64,000 nucleotides of DNA from Muricomes sp049840515 (GTDB taxonomy: Bacteria > Bacillota > Clostridia > Lachnospirales > Lachnospiraceae), in assembly GCA_049840515.1 (NCBI GenBank), contig JASGKW010000019.1, forward strand, positions 62,001-126,000. Reading direction: 5' to 3'. Made by a program: the position numbers and the translations under genes. The notes below the pieces were generated by a model, which was not told where the DNA came from, did no database searches, and worked only from the letters and a program-made list of their open reading frames with translations. Below are positions 26,749 through 35,159 of the stretch, in pieces (positions within the stretch are counted from its first letter, which is position 1; every line of letters starts with the position of its first letter).

Positions 26749-26781
26749 AACTTTTAGTTTTAAATTTCAACCCTAAAAGTT
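26749..26781. repeat. Inverted repeat upstream of the bacteriocin boxes
   Basis: aacttttag (26749-26757) and ctaaaagtt (26773-26781) are exact inverted copies 24 nt apart, centre to centre. A second regulator site, possibly for the XRE protein, is conceivable. Confidence 0.45.
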
Positions 26782-26914
26782 TCAGACAATTTTTATTAAT
26801 ATATAATAATTTGTACCTCATTTTCAATTCAGTTAATACTACTAATACACTTTAAAGAGTGTGTATACAAAAGAATGGACAGAGACATATCCTCTGCCAT
26901 CCTTCCGACACTTT

Positions 26915-28735
26915 CTAATATTTCACTAGACCATATCCATAAATATTGCCATATCCAATCGCATAGTTCCGTCTCTGACATCTATCACCACTGTTTCCTT
27001 CAATGGTATAAACTACACCATCCTCACATTTCTCCACAATTCCCACATGGTCAATACTTCCATCATTCCCCCAATCAAAAAAGATAATATCTCCTCCTGC
27101 CGGAACATAGTTTCCATCCTGCCACTGCCCCTTTTGCTGGAACCATGACACACCATTCGAACAAAGAGCAAACTTTGGCATAATACCAGAATCAATATAT
27201 CCACATTGCTGGGCACACCAGGACACAAAACATGCGCACCATTCCACACGACTGCCAAATCCATACCAACTCCAGTAGGGTTGTCCTCCTACGTTACCCT
27301 CCTGCGATAGTGCTATCTGCACAATGGCCTGATTGCCAACACTTGTAGGGATTCTACCAAAAACATAGTACCGGAGCACATGAGGAACATAGTGTTTATC
27401 CCCATATCCGCTCCAGCCCATGCGCTGAGCCATCATATCTGAAAACTCTGCCGCATTAACCGCTGTATATCCCCCATAGTTATTTTTTGCCCATGTGATA
27501 TAACCGTTTCCAAAATTGTATCCCTGCAAAGCCAGCTTAATCTGGTCCATATCCAGCGGATTTTCAACATCAGCACTCTCCAAACAGCTCTTTAACACCT
27601 GCACTCCACATTGAATGGAATATTCCGGTTCTGTGATACCATTTGGCTGGCGTGGAAAGCGGGTATTAAAGGAACTTTCTGCACTCTGCATGGGGTCACT
27701 CCCCCACCCTCCACTCTCCTGCATCATCACCGCCTTAATCAATTCCACATATTCTCCAACACCATATTGTTTTGCATACTGCCGGATTACTGGCTCATAG
27801 GCATTTACTTCTTCACTGACCGGAGTAACTGTACGGGAATTTCCACCCCCTGTGATACAAAGGATTCCACCAAACAAAACGATAAGAATTAGAATCAGGA
27901 CTGACATCCAACCTCCTGCAGCTATGGCAGTCACCAGTGTTTTGGTTGCAGCTATGATAGCTTTCACTGCCGATGATGTAGTTTTCACGGCTGCTTTTAC
28001 CGCCTGCTCCGCTGCTTTTTCCGCAATTCGTGCTACTTTTATGGCTCTTTGGGCTGTTCTGGTGGATACTCTTGCTGCTACCTGTGCGGCTTTCGCCGCC
28101 TCATGTGTTGTCTTAATCGTCGTATGCGCTGTCCGCTCTGCCGTCTTTACAGATTTCCCGGAACATTTGACCATACCTTTCCCAGCGTTCTTTACAGTCC
28201 GTTCCATTTTTCCAGCCGTTTTTATAGTTTTTTCTCCCCGCTCCAACGTCTTAACTGCCTGTTCGGAAACTTTCCTGACCTCTGATACACGATGTCCTGT
28301 AGTTTTTTTCTGTGACAGTGCCTGTCCTCTTTTCCATATCTGATCTTTGGTCTGGTGAGAAGTATTTTCCCTGCCTGCAAAGGAAGGTGGCAGGGAAGAA
28401 TCCCCTCCAATATCAACGTGGCTTTCCTGAATGGCCTGTTTCATATTTCTTGTTTCTTTGGCAACCTGATACTTTTCCTTTGCCGCATAGACACCCCGTT
28501 TTCCTAGCTTACCAAGCTGCCGGACAGCAGTATACCTGGCAGAGTCTATGGTATGCATCACCTTTTCCCCCGCATAGCCTTCAGGGGTACTTTGTTCCTG
28601 GGTCTGGGGCTGTGTTTTTTCTGCAGTATCTTTTGTCCTTACAAAAGCATGTTTCATGTGGTCTGTAACGGTTATGGTCTTATCCAATGCCTTGATGTCC
28701 TTATAGATTCTACGTGTCTTAATCTCCCTGACCAT
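26915..28735 (-). CDS. Conjugation lysozyme/CHAP peptidoglycan hydrolase
   Basis: 606 aa. A ~270-residue cytoplasmic N-terminus rich in K, A and T (heptad-like VKTAERTAHTTIKTT repeats) precedes one membrane helix (SVLILILIVLFGGILCI). A lysozyme-like domain (YGVGEYVELIKAVMMQESGG) and a C-terminal CHAP domain with the Cys of VEWCACFVSWC and His of DHVGIVE follow. It would open the cell wall for the type IV channel, like VirB1/Tn916 Orf14 proteins. It is the last gene of the transfer operon. Confidence 0.92.
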   Translation of the reverse strand: MVREIKTRRIYKDIKALDKTITVTDHMKHAFVRTKDTAEKTQPQTQEQSTPEGYAGEKVMHTIDSARYTAVRQLGKLGKRGVYAAKEKYQVAKETRNMKQAIQESHVDIGGDSSLPPSFAGRENTSHQTKDQIWKRGQALSQKKTTGHRVSEVRKVSEQAVKTLERGEKTIKTAGKMERTVKNAGKGMVKCSGKSVKTAERTAHTTIKTTHEAAKAAQVAARVSTRTAQRAIKVARIAEKAAEQAVKAAVKTTSSAVKAIIAATKTLVTAIAAGGWMSVLILILIVLFGGILCITGGGNSRTVTPVSEEVNAYEPVIRQYAKQYGVGEYVELIKAVMMQESGGWGSDPMQSAESSFNTRFPRQPNGITEPEYSIQCGVQVLKSCLESADVENPLDMDQIKLALQGYNFGNGYITWAKNNYGGYTAVNAAEFSDMMAQRMGWSGYGDKHYVPHVLRYYVFGRIPTSVGNQAIVQIALSQEGNVGGQPYWSWYGFGSRVEWCACFVSWCAQQCGYIDSGIMPKFALCSNGVSWFQQKGQWQDGNYVPAGGDIIFFDWGNDGSIDHVGIVEKCEDGVVYTIEGNSGDRCQRRNYAIGYGNIYGYGLVKY

Positions 28736-28769
28736 TGCTGAGCCTCCTTTCCCATATTCAGAACATCAT

Positions 28770-29534
28770 TTATTCCACAACCTTTTTTGCCACTACAACA
28801 AGCCGCCCATTGGGATTGGAGTATTCACAGGTGGATAAAGTCAATAACTTATCCCCATATGTGGCAGTGACACCAGTATCATACAGGGAAAGGGGCTTGC
28901 ACCCCTCCACATATTTCTGATAGTCTTCTGCCGTTTCTGCATTAGCAAATAGATAATACTTAAATCCAGTATCGTCATATACCGTAGTCTTAAATACCGC
29001 AATCACTTCATAGCTCACCTGTTCTGTCAGAGTATCAAACTGAATGATTTTGTGGTCCTCATAAAACTTCTCCGTCTCATATTCCATCAGTCCTGCAAAC
29101 ATGGAGCCATCGTTCATGTGATGTCCATAAATAATCACATTATCACTGGGTTTGTAAGGGTCACAATGTTCAGCAATATAGGGAACTCCATAATCACTGT
29201 ATTCCCCCTCAAAGTTATGCTTTAGGTAATAATCTGGATTATTGGGCGTATACATGACCGGAAAATTAATTTGCGTTCCCTCAACCAAAATCCATCCGGC
29301 TAAATCTTGATTCTTCCGAAATAATTCCCTGTACTTTTCAAGGGGAGACTGGTTTTCTGTTTCCTCGGTTTCCTTTTTCTCTGGCTCATCTGCCTGCTCC
29401 ACTGTTTCAGCTAACTGCTTAAATTCGTCTTTTGCTTTTTTCTCTCCTGCATAATTACCAATAACTTGATATATGGAACACACAAACAGCAAAAAACTAA
29501 GGGCAAGGCCCACCATATAGATTTTTTTCTTCAT
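28770..29534 (-). CDS. Class B sortase
   Basis: 254 aa from the ATG at 29534, which has GGAGG 8 nt upstream; ATGs further upstream lack one. An N-terminal helix (YMVGLALSFLLFVCSIYQVI) anchors the catalytic domain, with His in IYGHHMNDGSMF, Cys in LTLSTCEYSNPNGRL and the following Arg. SrtB-type enzymes join surface proteins to the wall at N/S/T-P-x-T-G signals. The adhesin at 56.5-60.8 kb on this element ends in TPKTGDD, the probable substrate. Confidence 0.93.
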   Translation of the reverse strand: MKKKIYMVGLALSFLLFVCSIYQVIGNYAGEKKAKDEFKQLAETVEQADEPEKKETEETENQSPLEKYRELFRKNQDLAGWILVEGTQINFPVMYTPNNPDYYLKHNFEGEYSDYGVPYIAEHCDPYKPSDNVIIYGHHMNDGSMFAGLMEYETEKFYEDHKIIQFDTLTEQVSYEVIAVFKTTVYDDTGFKYYLFANAETAEDYQKYVEGCKPLSLYDTGVTATYGDKLLTLSTCEYSNPNGRLVVVAKKVVE

Positions 29535-29590
29535 ACTCTTATCCTCCATCATTTCCGGCTCATGCATCATAAACACATGAAACTAATTCA

Positions 29591-29615
29591 TAAAAAAATA
29601 GGCTTGCTGCCTATT
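29591..29615 (-). terminator. Terminator between the 258-aa gene and the sortase
   Basis: aataggc/gcctatt stem (29597-29603 with 29609-29615) with seven T on the minus strand. Confidence 0.7.
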
Positions 29616-29623
29616 CTTACACG

Positions 29624-30400
29624 TTATCTTTCCTGTTGTTTTACAGGTGGCTGAAGTGCCTTACCTACTGACTTTTCACTCTTAATCTGTTTCAACACAT
29701 CTTTGACCGAGTCTTTTTTTGTTTCCCGGTCTATAAAAAGTTCCATTCGTTTCAAAGCTTTTTCTGTTTTTTCTTCCATGCCAGAAAGCTGTCTGCCACA
29801 GGACCGACAAAGGCTCTGCATTTTCAGCAGTATTCCTTTATCAGACTGTCTCTCTGACAGCTCCTGCTGTTTTCTTCCAGTGAATACCCTGACAATATTT
29901 TTTGTATGCTCACCAATGCAATGAAACTCCCCTCTAAGCATTTCTAATTTAGCCCCTTCTTTTTCCATAAATCTTGCACCGTTGGAAAACGTCTCTTTTA
30001 AATAAGCCAGTACAGCAGGGATTTTCATGGCAGATATCGCCTGTTTCAATGCATCCTTCCCTTTTTCTTTCATAGTCGTAACTGCATCTTTGCTTAAATA
30101 AAGAAAATTTGTTTTTACTGCCTTTATCGTACCTCCTAATTCCTGAAATTTAACATCTACTTGTTTTACAATATCAGCCGCACTGGACTCCACTTCTTTA
30201 TCCTGTATGAGAGCCAAATGCCCTTTTATTTCCTGTAATTCTTCCACTACCTGATTAAACCGATAATCCAGGCTCTCTAAATAATCTAATAACAATTCCA
30301 CTTTTTTCAGTTCTTCTGTCAGGCCATTTCCTTCTAGTGCCTGAACTAAATGGAGCATTTCCGACTGCTCCCGCAACACCGCCTGCCTTGCTGTCTCCAT
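29624..30400 (-). CDS. Coiled-coil ICE protein (DUF6674-like)
   Basis: 258 aa, largely helical and charged, without membrane segments. Long heptad stretches (LDYRFNQVVEELQEIKGHLAL, EKTEKALKRMELFIDRETKK) suggest a coiled coil. A C-x2-C pair occurs near residue 195. The family recurs at this position, between the VirB4 and sortase genes, in conjugative elements of Clostridia, and no function is known. The DUF assignment is from memory of such loci and not certain. Confidence 0.7.
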   Translation of the reverse strand: METARQAVLREQSEMLHLVQALEGNGLTEELKKVELLLDYLESLDYRFNQVVEELQEIKGHLALIQDKEVESSAADIVKQVDVKFQELGGTIKAVKTNFLYLSKDAVTTMKEKGKDALKQAISAMKIPAVLAYLKETFSNGARFMEKEGAKLEMLRGEFHCIGEHTKNIVRVFTGRKQQELSERQSDKGILLKMQSLCRSCGRQLSGMEEKTEKALKRMELFIDRETKKDSVKDVLKQIKSEKSVGKALQPPVKQQER

Positions 30401-30519
30401 ATCCTCACTCCTCCTATCATCCTATTTCTATTGGTGAACTTCTTATAGAAACTGTATCCCGGCAATACCCCTGATATTTCATTCTAATAACCTCTAAAAA
30501 ATAAAGCGCATATCCACAA

Positions 30520-30660
30520 TCAAACAATTTCATAAGGAGTGGATAATTTCTCATGATTCTGCTCTGCATACTCGTTCCAAAGATCGAAGGCAAGTCTGGT
30601 CATCCGGGCACTGCCTCCCTTCTTCCATTTCATACCTCCATCAAAATAGGCAGCCACCAA
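30520..30660 (-). CDS. Possible 46-aa protein after VirB4
   Basis: A TTG at 30660 follows TGGAG by 7 nt and opens a frame encoding VAAYFDGGMKWKKGGSARMT and a tail ending TPYEIV. The sequence looks protein-like, is co-directional and starts 33 nt past the VirB4 stop. No family is recognised. Confidence 0.4.
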   Translation of the reverse strand: MVAAYFDGGMKWKKGGSARMTRLAFDLWNEYAEQNHEKLSTPYEIV

Positions 30661-30693
30661 TGGAATACTCCACTGGCGGTCTGCCTGTATTTC

Positions 30694-33030
30694 TTATCGA
30701 CTCCGATTTACACTATCCTCTCCCGGCTTGGTTGTCATCAGCTTGTACAACTGTGTATTTCTTGGAAATTTATTGATAAATGGCACAAGGGAACTACCAT
30801 ATTTAATCAATCCACACCCTGCATCTGCATTGGTGATATAACTCATCTGCTCATTGGAAATATTCAAAAGGTCTGCCAGTTTTTGTCGGTCAGATGCTGC
30901 CTGATTCAGCATAACAATATATTCACTGTTAGATAGCATAGTGCTGGCAAGTACAGAATCCAGAAGGTACTCCACATTCTGTGTGATAGCATTAGGAAAT
31001 GCATTTCTTTTTCGGAACCTGCGCCACGCTGAATTAAAGAAAGCCCCTGAAAATTCATTTTCGAATACCACATGAAATTCATCCAAAAATAAATGAGTGC
31101 GCTTTCCTTTCCTCCAGTTCTCCGTTACACGGTTGAGCATGGCATCTGTAATTACTAACAAGCCCATTGTTTTTAACTGTTTTCCCAAATCCATAATGTC
31201 ATATACCACCATACGGCTGTTGATATCCACGTTACTCTCATGGGCAAAAGCATCCAGGCTGCCACTGGTAAATAGTTCAAGAGCAAGAGCCAAATCTTTA
31301 GCCTCCTTCTCCGGCTGTTCCAACATTTTTTCACGCAAAATACATAACGTCGGCACTGCGCCTCCTCTCTGATAGTCTTCATAGACAGCGGCGGTACAGC
31401 GGTCAATCAAGGACTTTTCCTTTGCAGTCACACCTTTTTTATCCAACTGCTCAAACAGGGATAACACAAATTCGGATTTTTCAATCACTGGATTGCCTCC
31501 ATCACCATAGCCCTCCACCATGTCCATTGCATTGATATGGTCATGACTTCCAGCAGCAATGCGGATGACCTCACCACCCATTGCCTCAATTAAAGAGGCA
31601 TATTCCCGCTCAGGATCACAAATCAAGATATCATCCCCGGTAGCAAGAGCCAGAAAAACAATCAGCATTTTTGCACTGAAACTCTTGCCACTTCCCGGAA
31701 CTCCCAGCAGAAAAGAATTGGGATTGAGCAGGTTCGCTTTGTTACACATAATCAAGTTATGGGAAATGGCATTTTCTCCGCAATAAATTCCTCCTTCATC
31801 CATAATCTCCTGTACCCTAAAAGGCATTAATACCGCAAGGCTTTCCGTAGTCAGTGTCCGTATCGCATTGATTTTCCGATGTCCTATAGGAAGTGCAGTG
31901 TTCAATCCATCCATCTGTTGGTATTTTAATGTGGCAAACTGGCACAAGTGCTTTCTTGCCGTAGTCAGCAGAGCATCCGTGTCTGCGTTCAACTGTTCCA
32001 ACGTATCTGCGGTATGGACCAGTGTCAACACTGCAAACATCATCCGCTGGTCCCGTGTAGTCAGATCATCCAAAAATTCTTTACTTTCTTTTCTCTGCTG
32101 TTCCATATCGTAGGGCACCATTGCACTGTAATTATTGTTAGCATTTTGCCTGCGCTGCCAGTTTGTGATATTGGTTTCCACACCTAGCAATCGGTTCTCC
32201 ACTTCCCGCACCGCTTCATCTGTAGGAACTGGGATGATATCAATGCTCATCATCAGATTACGGTTCAAATCCGTTAATTCTGCAACCATACTGTCCTTGA
32301 TATAAGAGGCATACTCCTTGAGAAACAGCACCCGTCCATAACGATTTCCCATCACAAAGTGGTCTTTTTCAAATTCCAAACTGTCCGGACAGATAAAATC
32401 TTTAAAACTATGACCTTTCTTCATCGTTTCCTTTAAATCAAAAGTAAAGCCTGTCTCCTCTCCCACACGGTAAAAATCATGCAATGTCCGTAACTTATCT
32501 GTTGCATCCAGTTCCACACATTTTGACCCCAATCGTGAAAAATGAGACATTAAGTCCACGCTGACACGAGAGAAGTAAGTCCTGGCCTCCTCAATGGATT
32601 TCTTATACACAGATACAGTCACATACTTTTCCTGTACCATGCTGTTTGCTCCGGTAGCTTTTTCTAACAACATGGTATTGTACTCTTTTCGGTATAAGTC
32701 CAGTACATCCTCCCGCATGGGAATTAAAATGGACTGCTCAAAATCTTGTCTGTTTAAACGACGGTTATGAATAGTAATCTTTGTAGTCGCACCACTGTCA
32801 AAAGAATTTAATAATTCGCTGTACTCCAAAAACATAGCCTCTTTATCTTCCCTGCTTGCCACTGCATAATTAATATCCATAAATTTATAGGTTTGAGCAA
32901 ACTTATTCCTTCCCACCTGAAAAATCCCATCTGCCCAGATAGCCTGAATGGGAATGGCCTGCTGTACACTTTTTGGCACAACAAACTTCTCCCTGTCCTG
33001 CCTGAAAATAGTTGTCAATGTCCTAATCAT
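30694..33030 (-). CDS. virB4: VirB4/TraE-type conjugation ATPase
   Basis: 778 aa from the ATG at 33030, chosen for its AGGAGAG site and overlap with the prgI stop; an upstream in-frame start at 33063 is weaker. The C-terminal half has Walker A LLGVPGSGKSFSAK, a DILICDPEREY segment, and the motor-domain THLFLDEFHVVFEN with QNVEYLL. It energises assembly and substrate passage of the mating channel at the inner face of the membrane. Length and domain order are normal. Confidence 0.96.
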   Translation of the reverse strand: MIRTLTTIFRQDREKFVVPKSVQQAIPIQAIWADGIFQVGRNKFAQTYKFMDINYAVASREDKEAMFLEYSELLNSFDSGATTKITIHNRRLNRQDFEQSILIPMREDVLDLYRKEYNTMLLEKATGANSMVQEKYVTVSVYKKSIEEARTYFSRVSVDLMSHFSRLGSKCVELDATDKLRTLHDFYRVGEETGFTFDLKETMKKGHSFKDFICPDSLEFEKDHFVMGNRYGRVLFLKEYASYIKDSMVAELTDLNRNLMMSIDIIPVPTDEAVREVENRLLGVETNITNWQRRQNANNNYSAMVPYDMEQQRKESKEFLDDLTTRDQRMMFAVLTLVHTADTLEQLNADTDALLTTARKHLCQFATLKYQQMDGLNTALPIGHRKINAIRTLTTESLAVLMPFRVQEIMDEGGIYCGENAISHNLIMCNKANLLNPNSFLLGVPGSGKSFSAKMLIVFLALATGDDILICDPEREYASLIEAMGGEVIRIAAGSHDHINAMDMVEGYGDGGNPVIEKSEFVLSLFEQLDKKGVTAKEKSLIDRCTAAVYEDYQRGGAVPTLCILREKMLEQPEKEAKDLALALELFTSGSLDAFAHESNVDINSRMVVYDIMDLGKQLKTMGLLVITDAMLNRVTENWRKGKRTHLFLDEFHVVFENEFSGAFFNSAWRRFRKRNAFPNAITQNVEYLLDSVLASTMLSNSEYIVMLNQAASDRQKLADLLNISNEQMSYITNADAGCGLIKYGSSLVPFINKFPRNTQLYKLMTTKPGEDSVNRSR

Positions 33031-33389
33031 TCCGCTTTCTCTCCTCTTTTTCATGATTCTCAATACAAATTTTCAAAGTTTCATAGTACATATTTTTCGG
33101 TTGGAAAATCAGACGTTTTGGTAATAAAAACTCTGACTTGATAAACGCCCACAAAAACTGTTCCGCATTCATCCCGTGATAACGGATAAAACCGATAGCT
33201 GCAAAGGGAGCTGCACCTAACACACACATCCAACTCACTGTTTCCACTCCCACATAAGCGCGGAGCAAAAAAATAAAGCCCGACGGCTACACCGCAGGCT
33301 AAGATCGAACACAAGAACTGTCGTAATGACAGTCCAAAAAACATGGATTCCGTATAATTCCGGATTTCCCGATTAATTTTAACTTCCAA
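33023..33389 (-). pseudogene. prgI: PrgI-family conjugation membrane protein, frameshifted at a T7 run
   Basis: Starts with TTG at 33389 behind AGGAGG. The first frame gives EVKINREIRNYTESMFFGLSLRQFLCSILACGVAVGLYF. The second gives LRAYVGVETVSWMCVLGAAPFAAIGF, two membrane segments, and the soluble tail ending at 33023. The frames join at seven consecutive T (A run 33267-33273), where six would keep one frame. The restored protein is about 121 aa, normal for PrgI, a VirB3-like part of the channel. Mutation, sequencing error or frameshifting on a slippery run could explain it. Confidence 0.85.
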
Positions 33390-33431
33390 GTCAAATAACC
33401 TCCTGTTTCTAAAATTTTTATCATCGCACAT

Positions 33432-33459
33432 TTGCATTTTCTAAATCTGCTGTTATACT
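33432..33459 (+). promoter_or_regulatory. Promoter of the plus-strand membrane gene
   Basis: TTGCAT (33432-33437), 16 nt, TATACT (33454-33459), 30 nt before the ATG at 33489. Confidence 0.55.
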
Positions 33460-33488
33460 AAAAGGAAAAACATAAAGGGGGAAATTTT

Positions 33489-33869
33489 ATGCCATATACA
33501 TTGATGATTTCATTGGGTGTTACCGCTGTCCTTTTACTCTTGTCTTTTATTTTTAGAATTGCCGGAAAGCTCCGGCTGACTCTGCCAATTCTATACTTCC
33601 TTTTGACCGCAACTGTTTTGAACCGTTGGGCCGCTGCCCATGAACAATTGGCGCTTGGAATACTTTTTGTTCTGGTTGCCCTCTCCGTCATAAGCTGGCT
33701 GTTTTCCTTGCGTTCCTATCTTCAGGAACGGCGATATTACAAAGCCATGAACGATGATATAAGCTGGCAGATTCAAAGAGCCAAACAACGTGGCATCCCC
33801 CTAAATCAAGTACATTTTGACAGTCAGGGAAATATGCGGTACAACAATACAGGTGATATTGTGGAATAG
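33489..33869 (+). CDS. Small membrane protein transcribed against the transfer operon
   Basis: 126 aa with three hydrophobic segments in the first ~80 residues (MISLGVTAVLLLLSFIFRI, LPILYFLLTATVL, ALGILFVLVALSVISWLF) and a basic/hydrophilic tail (RSYLQERRYYKAM). It has a GGGGGAA ribosome site, its own promoter and a UUCG terminator, so it is a real independent unit. It is the only plus-strand gene inside the transfer module and lies between prgI and virB6. Function unknown; entry exclusion or channel control are possibilities. Confidence 0.8.
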   Translation: MPYTLMISLGVTAVLLLLSFIFRIAGKLRLTLPILYFLLTATVLNRWAAAHEQLALGILFVLVALSVISWLFSLRSYLQERRYYKAMNDDISWQIQRAKQRGIPLNQVHFDSQGNMRYNNTGDIVE

Positions 33870-33890
33870 GACACTTCGGTGTCCTTTTTA
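33868..33890 (+). terminator. UUCG terminator of the plus-strand membrane gene
   Basis: AGGACAC-TTCG-GTGTCCT (33868-33885) followed by TTTTT. It overlaps the stop codon. Confidence 0.9.
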
Positions 33891-34724
33891 TAATCCCATC
33901 ATTTCTCGAACCACCCGGTCCGCCATCTTCACTGCCCCTACCAGAACCAGCATATTAAAAATCAACTCTCCGATATAGCTCCACACCATTGTCACTGCTG
34001 CTGCATCTGCCTCTACCACGGGCGGGGATGCCGCAAACAGGGAGAATATGATACATGCCAATACAATAATGGCTCCCTCAAGACATGCCGCTGCATAAGA
34101 TTTTAGGAAACTTTTTCCTACATTTTGAGACGGCTCCCCAGCAAAGGTAGACAATGGAATCGGTGCAATGGCAGTATATAGATACAATCGAAAGAACCGC
34201 CCATACACACTCATAATCATAATAAAAGATAATACTGTGATGAACAGACTCCCAATCAGCGTGACTGCCCATAACGGAATACTCTCAAAAAATCCACAGT
34301 CTTCTACCGCTCCCACAATCTCATCCGGCAATATTGCCTGCTGTGTATTTCCAAAGCCGGCCACATTCATAATGGTCCGTATCACCCCCTGCACGATATC
34401 AAATAAAGCCATCATCAGTTCCAAACCATAGGTAATCACACCTTTTGCCAAAGCAAAACGGATAAATATCTTTACAGCATGTTCCGGTTTCTTCACTTCT
34501 GCAAAACTTCCACAAGTTTTTACCACACCAATCACAAAAAACAGCACTAACAATGCATATCCAATAGCCTGCAGACCTCCGTGGATGGCTACAATGGCAT
34601 TCCATATGCCACCACCTTTAAAGTGTTCCGGTGACTGTGTGAGAATTTGCCAGATTTCCGCCAGTTTCTCATTCCATGTGTTTAAAGCATTGGTTAAATT
34701 TTGTACAACCCAGTTATCTGACAC
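33888..34724 (-). CDS. VirB6/TrbL-like conjugation membrane protein
   Basis: 278 aa, GTG start at 34724. About six hydrophobic segments, including ALLVLFFVIGVVKTCG, VTLIGSLFITVLSFIMIMSV and GAIIVLACIIFSLFA. The AIAPIPLSTFAGEPSQNVGKSFLKSYAA stretch is characteristic of the VirB6-like proteins of Tn1549-type elements. It would form the inner-membrane part of the mating channel. Confidence 0.9.
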   Translation of the reverse strand: MSDNWVVQNLTNALNTWNEKLAEIWQILTQSPEHFKGGGIWNAIVAIHGGLQAIGYALLVLFFVIGVVKTCGSFAEVKKPEHAVKIFIRFALAKGVITYGLELMMALFDIVQGVIRTIMNVAGFGNTQQAILPDEIVGAVEDCGFFESIPLWAVTLIGSLFITVLSFIMIMSVYGRFFRLYLYTAIAPIPLSTFAGEPSQNVGKSFLKSYAAACLEGAIIVLACIIFSLFAASPPVVEADAAAVTMVWSYIGELIFNMLVLVGAVKMADRVVREMMGL

Positions 34725-34750
34725 GATTACTTACACCTCTTTTCCAGCAA

Positions 34751-34773
34751 GGCAGGCTTTTTTCCTGCCTGCC
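34751..34773 (-). other. Hairpin between the Maff2 and VirB6 genes
   Basis: ggcaggc/gcctgcc stem (34751-34757 with 34767-34773) without a T run on the minus strand. It may protect or attenuate the mRNA. Confidence 0.4.
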
Positions 34774-34799
34774 ACATTGTTTTGTGTTTTTTCCATCCA

Positions 34800-35147
34800 T
34801 CATCCTGCAATCAGGGTCAAAATCTCTTTTGCAAAAGTAATCACCACGCCTCCGGCTAATGTGAGGAAACCGTTGGCTCGCTGACTGGGATCGTGGGATT
34901 TTAAGGATAGTCCTATCTGCACAATTCCAAATCCAAGAAGAATCATACCAATGGCACTAATCAGACCGAAAATAAAGGTGGACAGATTGTTTACAACAGT
35001 CAGCGGGTCATTGGATGCCAATGCCGTCCCTCCGCCACAGGTCAAAGCAAGCACCAGTATCATATAGGCCGCCATCCATTTGCTCACTCTCTTTGGCCGA
35101 AATATCTTTTTTGTTTTCTTTTCTGTTTCCTTCTTTTTACACATCAT
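34800..35147 (-). CDS. Maff2-family small membrane protein
   Basis: 115 aa. A basic N-terminus (KKIFRPKRVSKW) leads to two membrane segments (MAAYMILVLALTCGGGTALA, STFIFGLISAIGMILLGFGI) and the conserved SHDPSQRANGFLTLAGGVVI tail. This matches the Maff2 family, which sits between VirD4 and VirB6 in conjugative elements of Clostridia and may be a VirB2-like or channel component. AGGAGA precedes the ATG. Confidence 0.9.
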   Translation of the reverse strand: MMCKKKETEKKTKKIFRPKRVSKWMAAYMILVLALTCGGGTALASNDPLTVVNNLSTFIFGLISAIGMILLGFGIVQIGLSLKSHDPSQRANGFLTLAGGVVITFAKEILTLIAG

Positions 35148-35159
35148 TTCATAGTCTCC

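Larger units (their letters stand above)
26597..26914. other. AT-rich regulatory region of the bacteriocin operon
   Basis: No gene. It contains the bacteriocin promoter, the paired boxes, an inverted repeat at 26749-26781 and, near 26876-26903, a weak gacagag/ctctgcc hairpin that may end the lysozyme-gene transcript. Confidence 0.6.

Noticed and set aside
26749..26781. Treating the inverted repeat upstream of the bacteriocin gene as a terminator
   Set aside because: AT-only arms with a 15-nt spacer and no T run; more like a protein-binding site.
30553..30936. Plus-strand frame of 127 codons near the VirB4 end
   Set aside because: Antisense to VirB4; no supporting start site and no family features.
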